Below, piece after piece: positions 1 through 8,684 of a stretch of 49,464 nucleotides of DNA (its first letter is position 1; each line of letters opens with the position of its first letter). Location of the stretch: assembly GCA_937873445.1 (NCBI GenBank), contig CALMWF010000042.1, forward strand, positions 1 to 49,464, read 5' to 3'. A program made the position numbers and the translations under genes. The stretch comes from an uncultured Alphaproteobacteria bacterium. Its GTDB lineage: Bacteria; Pseudomonadota; Alphaproteobacteria; Rhizobiales; Aestuariivirgaceae. A model generated the notes under the pieces. The model ran no database searches. It had not been told where the DNA came from and was given only the letters and a program-made list of their open reading frames with translations.

Positions 1-10
1 ATGGTTTATT

Positions 11-57
11 GCGCATCAGCTTTTCCGAAAAGTCTGACAACTTTTCGGGCTGATGCG
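11..57. repeat. Palindromic element, family A, copy 1
   Basis: An imperfect palindrome with outer arms GCATCAGC / GCTGATGC and a perfect inner stem CCGAAAAGT / ACTTTTCGG. It ends on the base before the purH stop codon (58-60, minus strand), so purH transcripts run straight into it. The same core occurs at 5821-5865, 5875-5902 and 7022-7055. It probably forms a 3'-end hairpin in mRNA. There is no long T-run, so it is not a textbook intrinsic terminator. Confidence 0.8.
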
Positions 58-1650
58 TCAGTGCCGGAAGTGGCGGGTACCGGTGAAGACCATGGCAAGG
101 CCCGCCGCATCGGCGGCCTCGATCACGTCCTGATCCTTCAAAGATCCGCCGGGCTGGATCACGGCAGTGGCACCCGCTGCCGCGGCCTGCAGCAGGCCAT
201 CGGGGAAGGGGAAAAAGGCATCGGAGGCCACCACCGACCCCCTGACGAGCGCCTCCTTCACGCCTGCGGCCGCCGCCGCATCCTCGCTCTTGCGGGCGGC
301 AATGCGGGCGGAATCCACCCGCGACATCTGGCCAGCGCCCACCCCCACAGTGGCGCCATCCTTCACATAGACAATGGCGTTGGACTTCACGTGCTTCGCC
401 ACCCGAAAGGCAAAGCGCAGGTCGGCAAGTTCCTGGGCCGTGGGCTGACGTTTGGTCACCACCTTCAGCTCCATGTCATCGACGCGGGCTGCATCGCGGG
501 TCTGCACCAGTAGTCCTCCGGCCACTGTCTTGGCCGCATAGCCGGGACCTGATGCATCCGGCATGTCCTTCAGAAGGAGCAGGCGAAGGTTCTTCTTGCC
601 GGCAACAATGGCGCGCGCCATGTCATCAGCCCCGGGCACCAGAATGACCTCGGTGAACAGCTTGGTGATCTCGGCAGCGGTCTTTTCATCAAGCGGGCGG
701 TTGAGGGCAATGATGCCGCCAAAGGCAGACACCGGATCGCAGGTGAATGCTTTCCGATAGGCCTCCAGAGCCGTTTCGCCCAGCGCCACGCCACAGGGAT
801 TGGCGTGCTTGACGATGACGCAGGCAGGCTTGCCCTCGGGCGCCAGTTCGGCCAGGCATTCAAGGGCGGCATCGGCGTCATTGATGTTGTTGTAGGACAG
901 TTCCTTGCCCTGCAACTGCTCGGCGTCCATGACGCCGGGGCGGGCATCGGTGGTCTTGTAGAAGGCTGCCTGCTGGTGCGGGTTCTCGCCATAGCGCAGC
1001 AGCTGCTGGCGCCGCCCGCCCAGGGCAATGAAGGACGGAAAGGGTTCGCCCAGTTCACCGGCAAACCAGCGGCTGATGGCAGCATCATAGGCAGCGGTGC
1101 GGGCATAGGCCTTGAGCGCCAGCGAACGCCGTGTGGCAAGGGTGGTGGCCCCGGCGTTGCCCGCCATGTCGGTGAGCACGCGGGCATAATCCTCCGGCTC
1201 GACAATGACCGTCACATGGTCGTGGTTCTTGGCGGCGGCCCGGATCATGGCGGGGCCACCGATGTCGATGTTCTCGATCACCTCATCGGCTGCGGCGCCC
1301 TTGGCCACCGTCGCCTCAAAGGGATAGAGATTGACGGCAAGAAGGTCGATATCGGCAATGCCGTGGGCCTGTTGGGCGGCCTCGTGTTCGGCATTGCCGC
1401 GCACCGCCAGAAGCCCGCCGTGTACCTTGGGGTGAAGCGTCTTGACCCGGCCGTCCATGATTTCGGGAAAGCCCGTCACCTCGGACACGTCGCGCACGGA
1501 AAGGCCCGCCTCCTTCAACGCCCTGGCGGTGCCACCGGTGGACAGAATGTCTACGCCACGGGCGGACAGCGCCCGGGCGAAGTCGATAAGGCCGGTCTTG
1601 TCGGAAACGGAAATGAGCGCCCTTCTGACGGGGCGGGCTGTGGCGGTCAT
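58..1650 (-). CDS. purH: Bifunctional AICAR transformylase / IMP cyclohydrolase
   Basis: PurH carries out the last two steps of de novo IMP synthesis: formyl transfer from 10-formyl-THF to AICAR, then ring closure. The 530 residues are full length. An N-terminal MGS-like cyclohydrolase domain begins with [11 protein letters not shown] and contains STGGTARAL. The transformylase domain contains [10 protein letters not shown] and the catalytic [10 protein letters not shown], and the protein ends in the family-typical [10 protein letters not shown] chose the ATG at 1650 because AAGGGA lies just upstream and family members start close to this point; an in-frame ATG at 1719 would add 23 unconserved residues. 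It is the last gene of a minus-strand run behind rsmB and the heparinase-like gene. Confidence 0.97.
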   Translation of the reverse strand: MTATARPVRRALISVSDKTGLIDFARALSARGVDILSTGGTARALKEAGLSVRDVSEVTGFPEIMDGRVKTLHPKVHGGLLAVRGNAEHEAAQQAHGIADIDLLAVNLYPFEATVAKGAAADEVIENIDIGGPAMIRAAAKNHDHVTVIVEPEDYARVLTDMAGNAGATTLATRRSLALKAYARTAAYDAAISRWFAGELGEPFPSFIALGGRRQQLLRYGENPHQQAAFYKTTDARPGVMDAEQLQGKELSYNNINDADAALECLAELAPEGKPACVIVKHANPCGVALGETALEAYRKAFTCDPVSAFGGIIALNRPLDEKTAAEITKLFTEVILVPGADDMARAIVAGKKNLRLLLLKDMPDASGPGYAAKTVAGGLLVQTRDAARVDDMELKVVTKRQPTAQELADLRFAFRVAKHVKSNAIVYVKDGATVGVGAGQMSRVDSARIAARKSEDAAAAAGVKEALVRGSVVASDAFFPFPDGLLQAAAAGATAVIQPGGSLKDQDVIEAADAAGLAMVFTGTRHFRH

Positions 1651-1745
1651 GGCGTAATCCCTTTCGCCGACCCCGGTAAAGGATGGCGTTGGCCATGGCA
1701 AGGCGGCACGTGTCCGCACATGTCTAGAAGGGCAGAGACTTTGGT

Positions 1746-3308
1746 TCAGTCACTGGCCGTGACCAGTTCGGGCTGGCTTTCGCTTCTGGCGCGGGCGGGT
1801 TTGCCCTGCTTGCGCAGCGCCCAGCGAATGGTCACCGGCCCGGCTGACGCTCTAGGCCGGAGAACGATCTGCTGGCTGCGCCGCGGCCCTTCGCTTCCTG
1901 CCATGAACACTGAATCCTCAAGCCGCATCTCCACCTCAGCGGCCTCCATTTCCCACACCGCCCGGCTGGGCAGGATGAGCAGAAATTTCTCGCCCTGATG
2001 AAAGCTTTGTGCCCTCACCGTGGGATGGAGATGAAGCCTCAGGCTCACACCCTCTGGCACCTGGCTTAGACTGTCACTCACCCTGAGGTGTTGGCCATTG
2101 CCGGACAGGAAGCATTCACGCTGGTGGCTGACACCCTGAGCATGATGGGCTGTCATGGTGAGCAGGCTTCCGGCTCTGGCATGTTCCAGGGTGGCGGCCG
2201 CGCTGGAACTGGCCTGGGCCTCATCATCACCAAGGCTCAGCGTGTTGTGGGCAAGGCTGGAGCAGGCCGCCCTGTGCCAGTCGGCATTGCCCCAGCGCGG
2301 GCTGCCACAATTGCTGAGGATGCGGTGGGGGCCGTCGGAAAATTCAATGGCGAGCGCGCTGTGATGTGGCCCGCCCGTGGCAGTGTCGGCCACCAGCAGG
2401 GCCTGCCCCTGGGCAAGGCGGGCAAAGCCGGCATGGGCTGCAAGGCCCAGCGGTTTGCCCTGGGTGGAATCGAGGGCAAGAAGGGCTGCCACCTCCGCCG
2501 TCATGGACGCGGCACCCTGAAACAGAGCCAGGCCGCCATCCCCATGGCAGAGCAGGCGGAGCATGGGCAACATGCGCTCCAGTGCGCCATGCAGGGCGGC
2601 GGGTACCGGCAGCCGGGCTTCAAACATGGCCTGGCGCAGCGGCAGAAGAAGGCTCAGCAATTCCATGAGGTGGGCAGGCTGGCGTGAAAGGGGCGCGCCG
2701 TCCGGCAGAATGAAACCGGCAAGGCCGCGTGAAAGGCGGGCTTCCATGGCATCGCGCAGCGTGTCGAGGCCGCTGAACACGGTGACGGCATGGGCAAGCG
2801 CCACGCCCTGCCACAGGTCAAGGCCCACATCATGGCGGCGCTGGCCGAGAATGCGCTGGGCCTGGCTGGCCACCAGGCGGGCGAGCTTGTCATCGGTGGC
2901 GGCGGCAAACAGCAGCGGACCATCAAGGGTCAGGTTGAGCAGGGCGGTTGCCTCAACAGCAGGATCGGGGCTGCGGGCGGTTTCGGCCCAGGCGGCCAGC
3001 AGGCGTCGGGCCATGACGCTGGTCAGTGCCCGCGGTTCGGTGGCGAAGTCCCTGAGCCAGACCAGGCCATGGAGCGCGGCCGCAGCCTGGGGCGGCAGAT
3101 GGGTCGCAAACAGATCAAGCGGCGGGCAGGTCACGGTCATGCCGCCGAGGTCGCAGTGCCCGCGATACATGGCGCGCGCCCGGTCCGGTGATCCGGGCGA
3201 CAGGCGCGGCACCGCCCGGCGCAGACTGACCGTTGCAGCAGGCTCATGCGCAGGCCAGCCCGCGCGGGGCAGGCCGGCCAGACGTGCTAGCAGTCCACGG
3301 GCGCCCAT
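1746..3308 (-). CDS. Heparinase II/III family protein
   Basis: A 520-residue protein resembling the heparinase II/III-like family that lies between rsmB and purH in many alphaproteobacteria. The N-terminal two thirds is helix-rich, as in an alpha/alpha toroid (for example [21 protein letters not shown]). The C-terminal part holds the family's beta-sandwich signature [17 protein letters not shown] followed by HNTLSLGD. I see no signal peptide or membrane segment, so as written it would be cytoplasmic, which is odd for a polysaccharide lyase. Its substrate is unknown. The start is the ATG at 3308; the ribosome site there is weak. There is a 73-bp gap from rsmB and 95 bp to purH. Confidence 0.85.
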   Translation of the reverse strand: MGARGLLARLAGLPRAGWPAHEPAATVSLRRAVPRLSPGSPDRARAMYRGHCDLGGMTVTCPPLDLFATHLPPQAAAALHGLVWLRDFATEPRALTSVMARRLLAAWAETARSPDPAVEATALLNLTLDGPLLFAAATDDKLARLVASQAQRILGQRRHDVGLDLWQGVALAHAVTVFSGLDTLRDAMEARLSRGLAGFILPDGAPLSRQPAHLMELLSLLLPLRQAMFEARLPVPAALHGALERMLPMLRLLCHGDGGLALFQGAASMTAEVAALLALDSTQGKPLGLAAHAGFARLAQGQALLVADTATGGPHHSALAIEFSDGPHRILSNCGSPRWGNADWHRAACSSLAHNTLSLGDDEAQASSSAAATLEHARAGSLLTMTAHHAQGVSHQRECFLSGNGQHLRVSDSLSQVPEGVSLRLHLHPTVRAQSFHQGEKFLLILPSRAVWEMEAAEVEMRLEDSVFMAGSEGPRRSQQIVLRPRASAGPVTIRWALRKQGKPARARSESQPELVTASD

Positions 3309-3381
3309 GGGCAGAGGGTTCCATCGCGCGGGGTTGAGGGTTCGGGGGATGGAGTGTCAGCCAGCCATGGTTAATGAAACG

Positions 3382-4692
3382 CTAATGGCCGGCGAGGATG
3401 AGGCGGGCTGTGTAAAATCCGTCCAGCGTGTCGCCGCCGAAGGCCATGGCGGGCAGGGTGCGCAAATCCCCCGCGGGGGTGATGAACCGGGCTTCACCAC
3501 CCACATCGGCGGGCTTCACCGGCAGGCGGGAAAATTCGGGCTGACGGGTCAGGAAGGCTGCGGTCTGGTCTTCGCCCTCCTCCGGCAGCAGCGAGCAGGT
3601 GCAATAGAGCAGCATGCCACCCGGTCTGGTGAGGGTGGCCGCCTTGTCCAGCAGGCGCGCCTGCAGTTTCACCAGCCCGTCAATCTGGCGGGCGGATTTG
3701 AGATGGGGCAGGTCGGGATGACGGCGGATGGTGCCGGTGGCCGAACAGGGCGCATCCAGCAAGACCAGGTCATACTGCCGGTGCTCTGGCAGGGCCAGCA
3801 CATCGGCGGTGAGGACGGTGGCGGCAAGGCGCAGGCGTTTCAGATTGTCGTGGAGCCGGGCCAGGCGCGGGGCGGAATCATCGACGGCGGTGACGGTGGC
3901 CCCGCGGGCGGCCAATTGCGCCGTCTTGCCGCCGGGCGCGGCACAGAGGTCAAGTGCCGTCTTACCCGCCACGGACCCGGCCAGCATCACCGGCAGGGCG
4001 GCGGCGGCATCCTGAACCCACCACTCACCCTCGGCAAAACCGGGAAGCTCGGTCACCGGACCATGCTGCAGTGGCAGGCGCAGGCTGCCGGTGGGGAGAA
4101 GTGTGGCCGAAAGGCGTTCGGCCCACAGCGCGGCATTGTCCTTCACGCTGATATCAAGGGGGGCCTCATGGGCATGGGCCAGGGCAATGGCATGGGTGGT
4201 TTCGGCCCCATGGGCGGAAAGCAGGCGGGCCTTGAGCCAGTCCGGCAGGTTGCGCGACGGGTCCGCAGCGAGGCTTTCGGGATCAAGTCCCGCCACCTTG
4301 CGCAGCACGGCATTGATGAGACCGGCGAAGTGGCGGGCCTTGGGGTCATGCTTGGCGAGATCGACACTGGCTGAAATGGCGGCGTGCGGCGGGGTGGCCA
4401 TGAGCAGCAGTTGGGCAGCGCCGAGCAGCAGAATGAGAAAGGCGGGGCCGCTGCTCTTCGGCAGGGGTTTGGCCAGAAAGGGCTGGACTGCCGCCGTCAG
4501 ATCGCCATGGCGGCGCAGGCTCACGGCGGCCAGCGCATGGGCAAAGGCGCGGTCACGCGGGGCGAGCTTGGTGAAGGCGGCATCCGTCTCCATCTGCTGG
4601 TCGAGGGCAACTCCCTCCACCAGCACGCCATAAACAAGCTTCAGCGCCACGGCGCGGGCGGCCAGTCCTTCCGTGCTGCCGCCCGGCTTCAC
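3382..4692 (-). CDS. rsmB: RsmB-type 16S rRNA (cytosine-C5) methyltransferase
   Basis: An RsmB/Fmu-type RNA m5C methyltransferase of 436 residues. Residues 1 to about 140 form a NusB-like RNA-binding domain. The C-terminal Rossmann domain has the SAM loop DLCAAPGGKTAQLA, motif IV LLDAPCSATGTIRRHPD and motif VI LLYCTCSLLPEEGE, which carries the nucleophilic cysteine. By homology it methylates C967 of 16S rRNA (E. coli numbering). It starts with GTG two bases after the htpX stop codon, so the two are probably co-transcribed and translationally coupled. No nearby ATG would keep the NusB domain. Confidence 0.93.
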   Translation of the reverse strand: MKPGGSTEGLAARAVALKLVYGVLVEGVALDQQMETDAAFTKLAPRDRAFAHALAAVSLRRHGDLTAAVQPFLAKPLPKSSGPAFLILLLGAAQLLLMATPPHAAISASVDLAKHDPKARHFAGLINAVLRKVAGLDPESLAADPSRNLPDWLKARLLSAHGAETTHAIALAHAHEAPLDISVKDNAALWAERLSATLLPTGSLRLPLQHGPVTELPGFAEGEWWVQDAAAALPVMLAGSVAGKTALDLCAAPGGKTAQLAARGATVTAVDDSAPRLARLHDNLKRLRLAATVLTADVLALPEHRQYDLVLLDAPCSATGTIRRHPDLPHLKSARQIDGLVKLQARLLDKAATLTRPGGMLLYCTCSLLPEEGEDQTAAFLTRQPEFSRLPVKPADVGGEARFITPAGDLRTLPAMAFGGDTLDGFYTARLILAGH

Positions 4693-4694
4693 CG

Positions 4695-5585
4695 TCAGCC
4701 CCAGGGGCCCTGGGCGGAGGCGGTGCGCGACGACGCACTCCCCATATCGCGGGCCATGGCCTCCAGCGCGGCAATGCGGTTTTCCGTGGCGGGGTGGGTC
4801 GAGAACAGATTGTCCATGCGCTCGCCATGGAGCGGGTTGATGATGAACATGTGGGCCGCCGCCGGATTGGCCTCGGCTTCGGGATTTCTGATATGGGCCG
4901 CCGCGCCGGAAATCGTCGCCAGAGCATGGGCCAGCGCCAGAGGCTTGCCGGAAATTTCGGCCCCCATGCGGTCGGCGGCATATTCACGGCTGCGGCTCAC
5001 CGCCATCTGCACAACCATGGCGGCCAGCGGCGCCAGCAGCATCATGGCAATGGCGGCAATGCCGCCCAGGGGGTTGTCACGGTCGCGGCTGCCGCCAAAA
5101 AACATGCCAAAATTGGTAAGCATGGAAATGGCGCCGGCAAGGGTGGCGGTCACCGTCATGATGAGGGTATCGCGGTTCTTGATGTGGGCCAGCTCATGGG
5201 CCATCACGCCTTCCACCTGTTCGGGCGACAGGCGCCGCAGCAGGCCGGTGGTGGCGGCAACCGCCGCGTTTTCAGGATTGCGCCCGGTGGCGAAGGCGTT
5301 GGGCTGGTCATTGTCCATGAGATAGACCTTGGGCATGGGCAGGCCGGCGCGCCTGGCCAGACGCTCGATCATGTCGAAGAATTCGGGTGCCGCCGCACGG
5401 TCGATGGCTTGGGCGCCCGCCATGCGCAGCACCATCTTGTCAGAGTTCCAATAGGAAAACAGGTTCATGGCCAGCGCGGCAAAGAAAGCAATCATCATGC
5501 CGGGGCCACGGCCCAGACCATAGCCCACGGCCATGAACAGCGCCGTCATGGCGGCGAGCAGCAGGGTGGTCTTGAAATAGTTCAT
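4695..5585 (-). CDS. htpX: HtpX, zinc-dependent membrane protease (M48)
   Basis: An inner-membrane metalloprotease of 296 residues in family M48B, involved in quality control of membrane proteins. There are two hydrophobic segments at about residues 7-25 and 30-47. The zinc motif is HELAH (in [13 protein letters not shown]) and a downstream glutamate ligand lies in [12 protein letters not shown]. Two further hydrophobic stretches ([12 protein letters not shown] and [18 protein letters not shown]) fit the four-segment HtpX topology. It is divergent from the SDHAF4-like gene, with only 36 bp between the two starts, and is followed by rsmB two bases after its stop. Confidence 0.96.
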   Translation of the reverse strand: MNYFKTTLLLAAMTALFMAVGYGLGRGPGMMIAFFAALAMNLFSYWNSDKMVLRMAGAQAIDRAAAPEFFDMIERLARRAGLPMPKVYLMDNDQPNAFATGRNPENAAVAATTGLLRRLSPEQVEGVMAHELAHIKNRDTLIMTVTATLAGAISMLTNFGMFFGGSRDRDNPLGGIAAIAMMLLAPLAAMVVQMAVSRSREYAADRMGAEISGKPLALAHALATISGAAAHIRNPEAEANPAAAHMFIINPLHGERMDNLFSTHPATENRIAALEAMARDMGSASSRTASAQGPWG

Positions 5586-5621
5586 GACAGGTCTCCGTTC
5601 GGCCCTGCTATATTGGGCGGC

Positions 5622-5810
5622 ATGACGGATTCTTCAAGCACGGAACGGGTGTTGCCGCCCGCCGCTCAACGCGCTCTGGCCGAGGCCGAGGCCCGGCGCA
5701 AGGCAGCCCAGGACAAGGCATCGCTGCCGCCGGAGGTTCACGGCCGCAAGGGGCCAGAACCCACCCGCTACGGCGACTGGGAAAAGAAGGGTATCATCTC
5801 GGACTTCTGA
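5622..5810 (+). CDS. DUF1674 protein, SDHAF4-like succinate dehydrogenase assembly factor
   Basis: A 62-residue protein whose C-terminus carries the near-invariant DUF1674 block [14 protein letters not shown] followed by IISDF. DUF1674 is the bacterial counterpart of eukaryotic SDHAF4 (Sdh8), which binds the flavinated SdhA subunit before complex II assembly. The first 40 residues are charged and low in complexity ([14 protein letters not shown]), as usual for this family. The ATG at 5622 is chosen because the block is C-terminal and short proteins are the norm; a much longer open frame upstream is antisense to htpX and not real. No sdh gene is in the window. Confidence 0.85.
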   Translation: MTDSSSTERVLPPAAQRALAEAEARRKAAQDKASLPPEVHGRKGPEPTRYGDWEKKGIISDF

Positions 5811-5820
5811 AGGGTTGCTG

Positions 5821-5865
5821 CCCATCAGCTTGTCCGAAAAGTCTGCATCTTTTCGGGCTGATGGG
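5821..5865. repeat. Palindromic element, family A, copy 2
   Basis: Arms CCCATCAGC / GCTGATGGG around CCGAAAAGT...TTTTCGGG. It begins 10 bp after the stop codon of the SDHAF4-like gene and forms the left edge of the AT-richer islet. Confidence 0.8.
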
Positions 5866-5874
5866 TGGTGTTTT

Positions 5875-5902
5875 CCCATCAGTCTGTCCGAAAAGTCTGA
5901 CG
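5875..5902. repeat. Half copy of palindromic element, family A
   Basis: Only the left arm and centre are present (CCCATCAGTCTGTCCGAAAA, then GTCTGACG); the right arm ACTTTTCGGGCTGATGGG is missing. It ends nine bases before the last upstream stop codon (5911-5913) in the frame of the DUF6471-like pseudogene. It therefore looks like a recombination or insertion junction that removed the 5' end of that gene. Confidence 0.65.
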
Positions 5903-5913
5903 TTATATATTAA

Positions 5914-6124
5914 GCGCACTTCGAGGAACTGGCAAAGAACATCCTGAAGGGGGAGTTGAAGCGCAGGGGCGTGACCTATGCTACACTCGCTGAAAAGCTG
6001 GCAGCAATCGGCGTTCACGAAACGGAACCTCAATAACAAGGTGAGTCGTGACGGCTTTAGTGCCGCCTTTTTGCTTCAGTGTATGGTGGCAATAGGGGCT
6101 GGAGAAATTAGGTTTTTGCCTTAG
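5914..6124 (+). pseudogene. Broken DUF6471-like small protein gene
   Basis: Reading from 5914 gives AHFEELAKNILKGELKRRGV and then TYATLAEKLAAIGVHE, followed shortly by a stop at 6034. From 6023 another frame continues as RNLNNKVSRDGFSAAFFLQC to a stop at 6122. Together the two pieces match the layout I recall for the roughly 65-residue DUF6471 family (LKAELKRRGVTY..LAEKL..IGV.ET..N..NKISRG.FSAAFFLQ). The break fits loss of one 5-bp unit from a tandem ACGGAACGGA around 6022. There is also no start codon: TAA precedes at 5911. The gene is dead at both ends. Its 3' end overlaps by four bases the 3' end of the convergent orphan gene. Confidence 0.7.
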
Positions 6125-6972
6125 TCCGGAAGATCTATGACTTCGTGAAAGTTGGTGACCTTGTAGGCCGCAACTCGATCCCCGACCATATCAACGAGCA
6201 CATCCACATAGAAGCCCTTCTTGAAGATGTTGGCTTCACTTTCCGATATCTCGTGCTTGATTCTATCCTTCGCCATTTCTGAAGCATAGACCAGCGGGCG
6301 CGGGCGGTGATCTATTGCTTGAATAATGACCTGCTCACCTGATGGCCTTTGCAGTTCCGCATCCTTTAGGTTGGACTGGAAAAATCGCATCAAGACCATC
6401 CGTTTATTGTGATCCTCGTGATGCTCAATTATCCTTACATGCTCACGCATGTTCCCGATGGCAGTTCTGGCTTCTTGTGTTGTGAACTTAATAGCAGCGC
6501 GTATCTTTGATTGTCCGCCCTCAATCACAATTGACTCGATGTCTTGTCGGCCATTTGGGTCATTGGCAATTGCCGCCATACCCTCCATAACGTCTTTGAG
6601 TTCGGACTTCGTGTATTGATCTGGTCTGGCACCGGGGGTTTGGTAGGTTCTTACTATATCGCCCACGCGCTTGATGAACTGGTCAACGATTAGGCCAACG
6701 TCAATGGCCTGCAATATTGGCATCACATAGGGAACCAAGTCAGCGATGATTGATCCCTGCCTCACTTCACTTACATAGATTTTTGCATCGTCACTCAGGT
6801 CTGGGTTTTCGGCCTTCATGAACCTAGAATATTCACTCCCAATCGAAGCAAAGGCCGAAACAAAGTCATTCAACTCAATGGGTTGAGTTGTTTCAATCTT
6901 CACCCGAATAAAGGCGCCAGCCTTTTCCATGAAGTCACGGTAGCCAAGGTTGCAAGGTTTGTCACTATTCAT
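6121..6972 (-). CDS. Orphan protein of unknown function in an AT-richer islet
   Basis: A 283-residue protein I do not recognise. It has no signal peptide and no clear membrane helix; residues about 72-105 (GSIIADLVPYVMPILQAIDV onward) are amphipathic and hydrophobic. The rest is charged and looks globular, with a patterned N-terminal half (FIRVKIETTQPIEL, DAKIYVSEVRQGSI) and a C-terminus rich in beta-type stretches (GFYVDVLVDMVGDRVAAYKV). Base composition is clearly AT-richer than the flanks and the codon choice is mixed, which suggests recent transfer. AAGAGA precedes the ATG at 6972. A plausible promoter lies at 7012-7039, with its -35 inside a family A repeat. No neighbour suggests a role. 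Confidence 0.8.
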   Translation of the reverse strand: MNSDKPCNLGYRDFMEKAGAFIRVKIETTQPIELNDFVSAFASIGSEYSRFMKAENPDLSDDAKIYVSEVRQGSIIADLVPYVMPILQAIDVGLIVDQFIKRVGDIVRTYQTPGARPDQYTKSELKDVMEGMAAIANDPNGRQDIESIVIEGGQSKIRAAIKFTTQEARTAIGNMREHVRIIEHHEDHNKRMVLMRFFQSNLKDAELQRPSGEQVIIQAIDHRPRPLVYASEMAKDRIKHEISESEANIFKKGFYVDVLVDMVGDRVAAYKVTNFHEVIDLPD

Positions 6973-7011
6973 CGGATTCTCTTATCCGGTCCGTGTCAGC
7001 GCCTGGTGCGC

Positions 7012-7039
7012 TTGATACAGAAGGCCGAAAAGTCTGCAA
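7012..7039 (-). promoter_or_regulatory. Candidate promoter of the orphan gene
   Basis: On the minus strand, TTGCAG (7039-7034), a 16-bp spacer and TATCAA (7017-7012). The start of transcription would be near 7005, giving a leader of about 33 bases that includes AAGAGA. The -35 hexamer lies within palindromic element copy 4. Confidence 0.45.
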
Positions 7040-7055
7040 CTTTTCGGGCTGATGG
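7022..7055. repeat. Palindromic element, family A, copy 4 (left arm lost)
   Basis: GGCCGAAAAGT...ACTTTTCGGGCTGATGG, with an intact inner stem and right arm but no left GCATCAGC-type arm. It abuts the gluQRS stop codon (7056-7058, minus strand) and forms the right edge of the islet. Confidence 0.75.
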
Positions 7056-7868
7056 TCAGGAAAACCCCAACTGGCGGCGGATGTCCGCGGCTGTCACCCC
7101 CGCCGCGCGCAGATCGGCGAGCGACCGATCACCCTGTGACTTGGCCAGTTTGCGCCCGGTGTCATGGCGGATGAGGTCATGGTGGTGGTAGTGCGGCTCA
7201 GGCAGACCCAGTATGTCCTGCACCAGACGGTGAATGGACGTGGCGGCGAACAGATCGGTGCCGCGCACCACATGGCTCACCCCCTGCAGGGCATCATCAA
7301 CACAGACGGCGATATGGTAGGAGGTGCCAATGTCCTTGCGGGCGATGACCACATCGCCCCAGACAGCGGGATCAACCGGTAGCACCCGGCCCTTCTCGGT
7401 CATGGTGAGGGCGCGGCCCCCGGCGGCGCGGTCCATGGCAAGGCGCAGGCTGGCGGGAAGGCCGGGCCGTGGCCCGGTGCTGCGGCAGGTGCCGGGGTAG
7501 AGCGGCTGGCCCTCCGGATCGGCGGGGGATGGCGGCAGGGCCGCCAGATCCTTCCTTGTGCAGCTGCACGGGTAGGTGAGGCCCGCTTCGGTCAGACGCT
7601 TTTGGGCGGCGTGATACTCGGCGAGATGCTCACTCTGCCAGCGCACCGCGCCGTCAAAGCGGAGGCCCAGCCAGTGGAGATCATCAATGGCGGCCTCGCC
7701 GAGACTTCGGTTGCAGCGGGTCTGGTCAATGTCCTCGATGCGGAGCAGCAGGTGGCCGCCCGCCTCCCTGGCCCGGTGCTGGTTCAGCAGGGCCGAATAG
7801 GCATGACCGAGGTGGAGCCGGCCATTGGGGCTGGGGGCAAAGCGGAAAACGGGCCTGGGCGTCAGCAT
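7056..7868 (-). CDS. gluQRS: Glutamyl-Q tRNA(Asp) synthetase
   Basis: A GluRS-like paralogue of 270 residues that lacks the anticodon-binding domain and attaches glutamate to queuosine in tRNA(Asp). It starts RFAPSPNGRLHLGHAYSALL, which includes the HIGH-type HLGH. A zinc-type cysteine set follows (YPCSCTRKDL, YPGTCR), and the KMSKS-equivalent is KLAKSQGD. The length fits a GluQRS of about 290 residues. The ATG at 7868 is chosen because the family begins right before RFAPSP; the open frame extends 60 unconserved codons further up, across the divergent glycosylase start at 7917. Confidence 0.95.
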   Translation of the reverse strand: MLTPRPVFRFAPSPNGRLHLGHAYSALLNQHRAREAGGHLLLRIEDIDQTRCNRSLGEAAIDDLHWLGLRFDGAVRWQSEHLAEYHAAQKRLTEAGLTYPCSCTRKDLAALPPSPADPEGQPLYPGTCRSTGPRPGLPASLRLAMDRAAGGRALTMTEKGRVLPVDPAVWGDVVIARKDIGTSYHIAVCVDDALQGVSHVVRGTDLFAATSIHRLVQDILGLPEPHYHHHDLIRHDTGRKLAKSQGDRSLADLRAAGVTAADIRRQLGFS

Positions 7869-7916
7869 GGCGCAAGCCTCTTGCGCTGCTTTGGCCCAGC
7901 GGTCAAATCTTGGCCC

Positions 7917-8552
7917 ATGAAGCGCATTGCCAATGACCAAGATCTGGCCCGCGGGGTCACCCTTCTGCTGGCGCTGGAGCCGCGCTTCCAGCCGGTGGTG
8001 GCAGCCCACGGCCTGCCGCCGCTCCGCCTGGCGCCCGAAGGTCTCCACACCCTCTTGCAGATCATCACCGAACAGTCGATCTCGCTCAAGGCGGCCGCTG
8101 CCATCTGGGCGCGGATCGAGGCCAGGGTTTCACCCCATGATGCGGCGGCCATACTGGCCATGACGGTGGAGGACTACCGGGCGCTGGGGTTGAACGGCGC
8201 CAAGGCGCGGGCCTTTCACGGGGCGGCCAGGGCGGTGCAGTCGGGCCAGCTTGATCTGGCGGGCCTGCGCCAGCTGACCGAGGCCGAGGCGCGGGCGGCC
8301 CTTCTCGCCCTGCCGGGGGTAGGGCCGTGGACGGCAGAAATCTACCTGATGGGGGCTTTGGGCGAGGCCGATATTTTTCCAGCGGGCGACCGGGCCCTGC
8401 AGCTTGCCGCCCATGACCTGTTTCACCTCAGGGCCATACCGGAGGCCAAGGCGCTGGCCCGCCGGGCCCGGAAGTGGTCCCCGGTCCGGGCGGTGGCGGC
8501 GCGGCTGTTGTGGCGGCACTACCGGGCCATGCGCGAAACGGCACAGGGCTGA
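7917..8552 (+). CDS. DNA-3-methyladenine glycosylase II (AlkA-type, HhH-GPD)
   Basis: A 211-residue base-excision repair glycosylase removing alkylated purines. The helix-hairpin-helix is LPGVGPWTAEIYLM, followed by the catalytic aspartate in FPAGDRALQ. The N-terminal block LLQIITEQSISLKAA corresponds to the IISQQVS motif of the short AlkA proteins. It lacks the N-terminal beta domain of E. coli AlkA, as is usual in this short subfamily. The start ATG at 7917 lies 48 bp from the divergent gluQRS start, so the two share a promoter region. Confidence 0.9.
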   Translation: MKRIANDQDLARGVTLLLALEPRFQPVVAAHGLPPLRLAPEGLHTLLQIITEQSISLKAAAAIWARIEARVSPHDAAAILAMTVEDYRALGLNGAKARAFHGAARAVQSGQLDLAGLRQLTEAEARAALLALPGVGPWTAEIYLMGALGEADIFPAGDRALQLAAHDLFHLRAIPEAKALARRARKWSPVRAVAARLLWRHYRAMRETAQG

Positions 8553-8579
8553 CGGCTTCAGGCGCGGGTGATTTTCTCC

Positions 8580-8631
8580 TTCACACTCCCGCCACAGGGT
8601 TTATGGTAGGCTGGTTTCCGACCCGGAGGTG
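8580..8631 (+). promoter_or_regulatory. Candidate promoter and Shine-Dalgarno sequence for the HNH gene
   Basis: TTCACA (8580-8585), a 16-bp spacer and TATGGT (8602-8607), then a strong GGAGGTGA at 8625-8631. No ATG, GTG or TTG in the HNH frame lies 5-10 bases after that site; the first in-frame start codon is the GTG at 8685. The mismatch is discussed in the findings. Confidence 0.5.
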
Positions 8632-8684
8632 ACGTCTTCCCTTTTCACCACGCTCGTGTTGCGCCTGAAGCCTGCCCGGCCCTT

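Noticed and set aside
805-4374. Long plus-strand open frames (805-1998, 2563-4374) opposite purH, the heparinase-like gene and rsmB
   Set aside because: They are antisense to well-supported genes, consist of Gly/Arg/Ala-rich low-complexity translation and are an effect of high GC at third codon positions.
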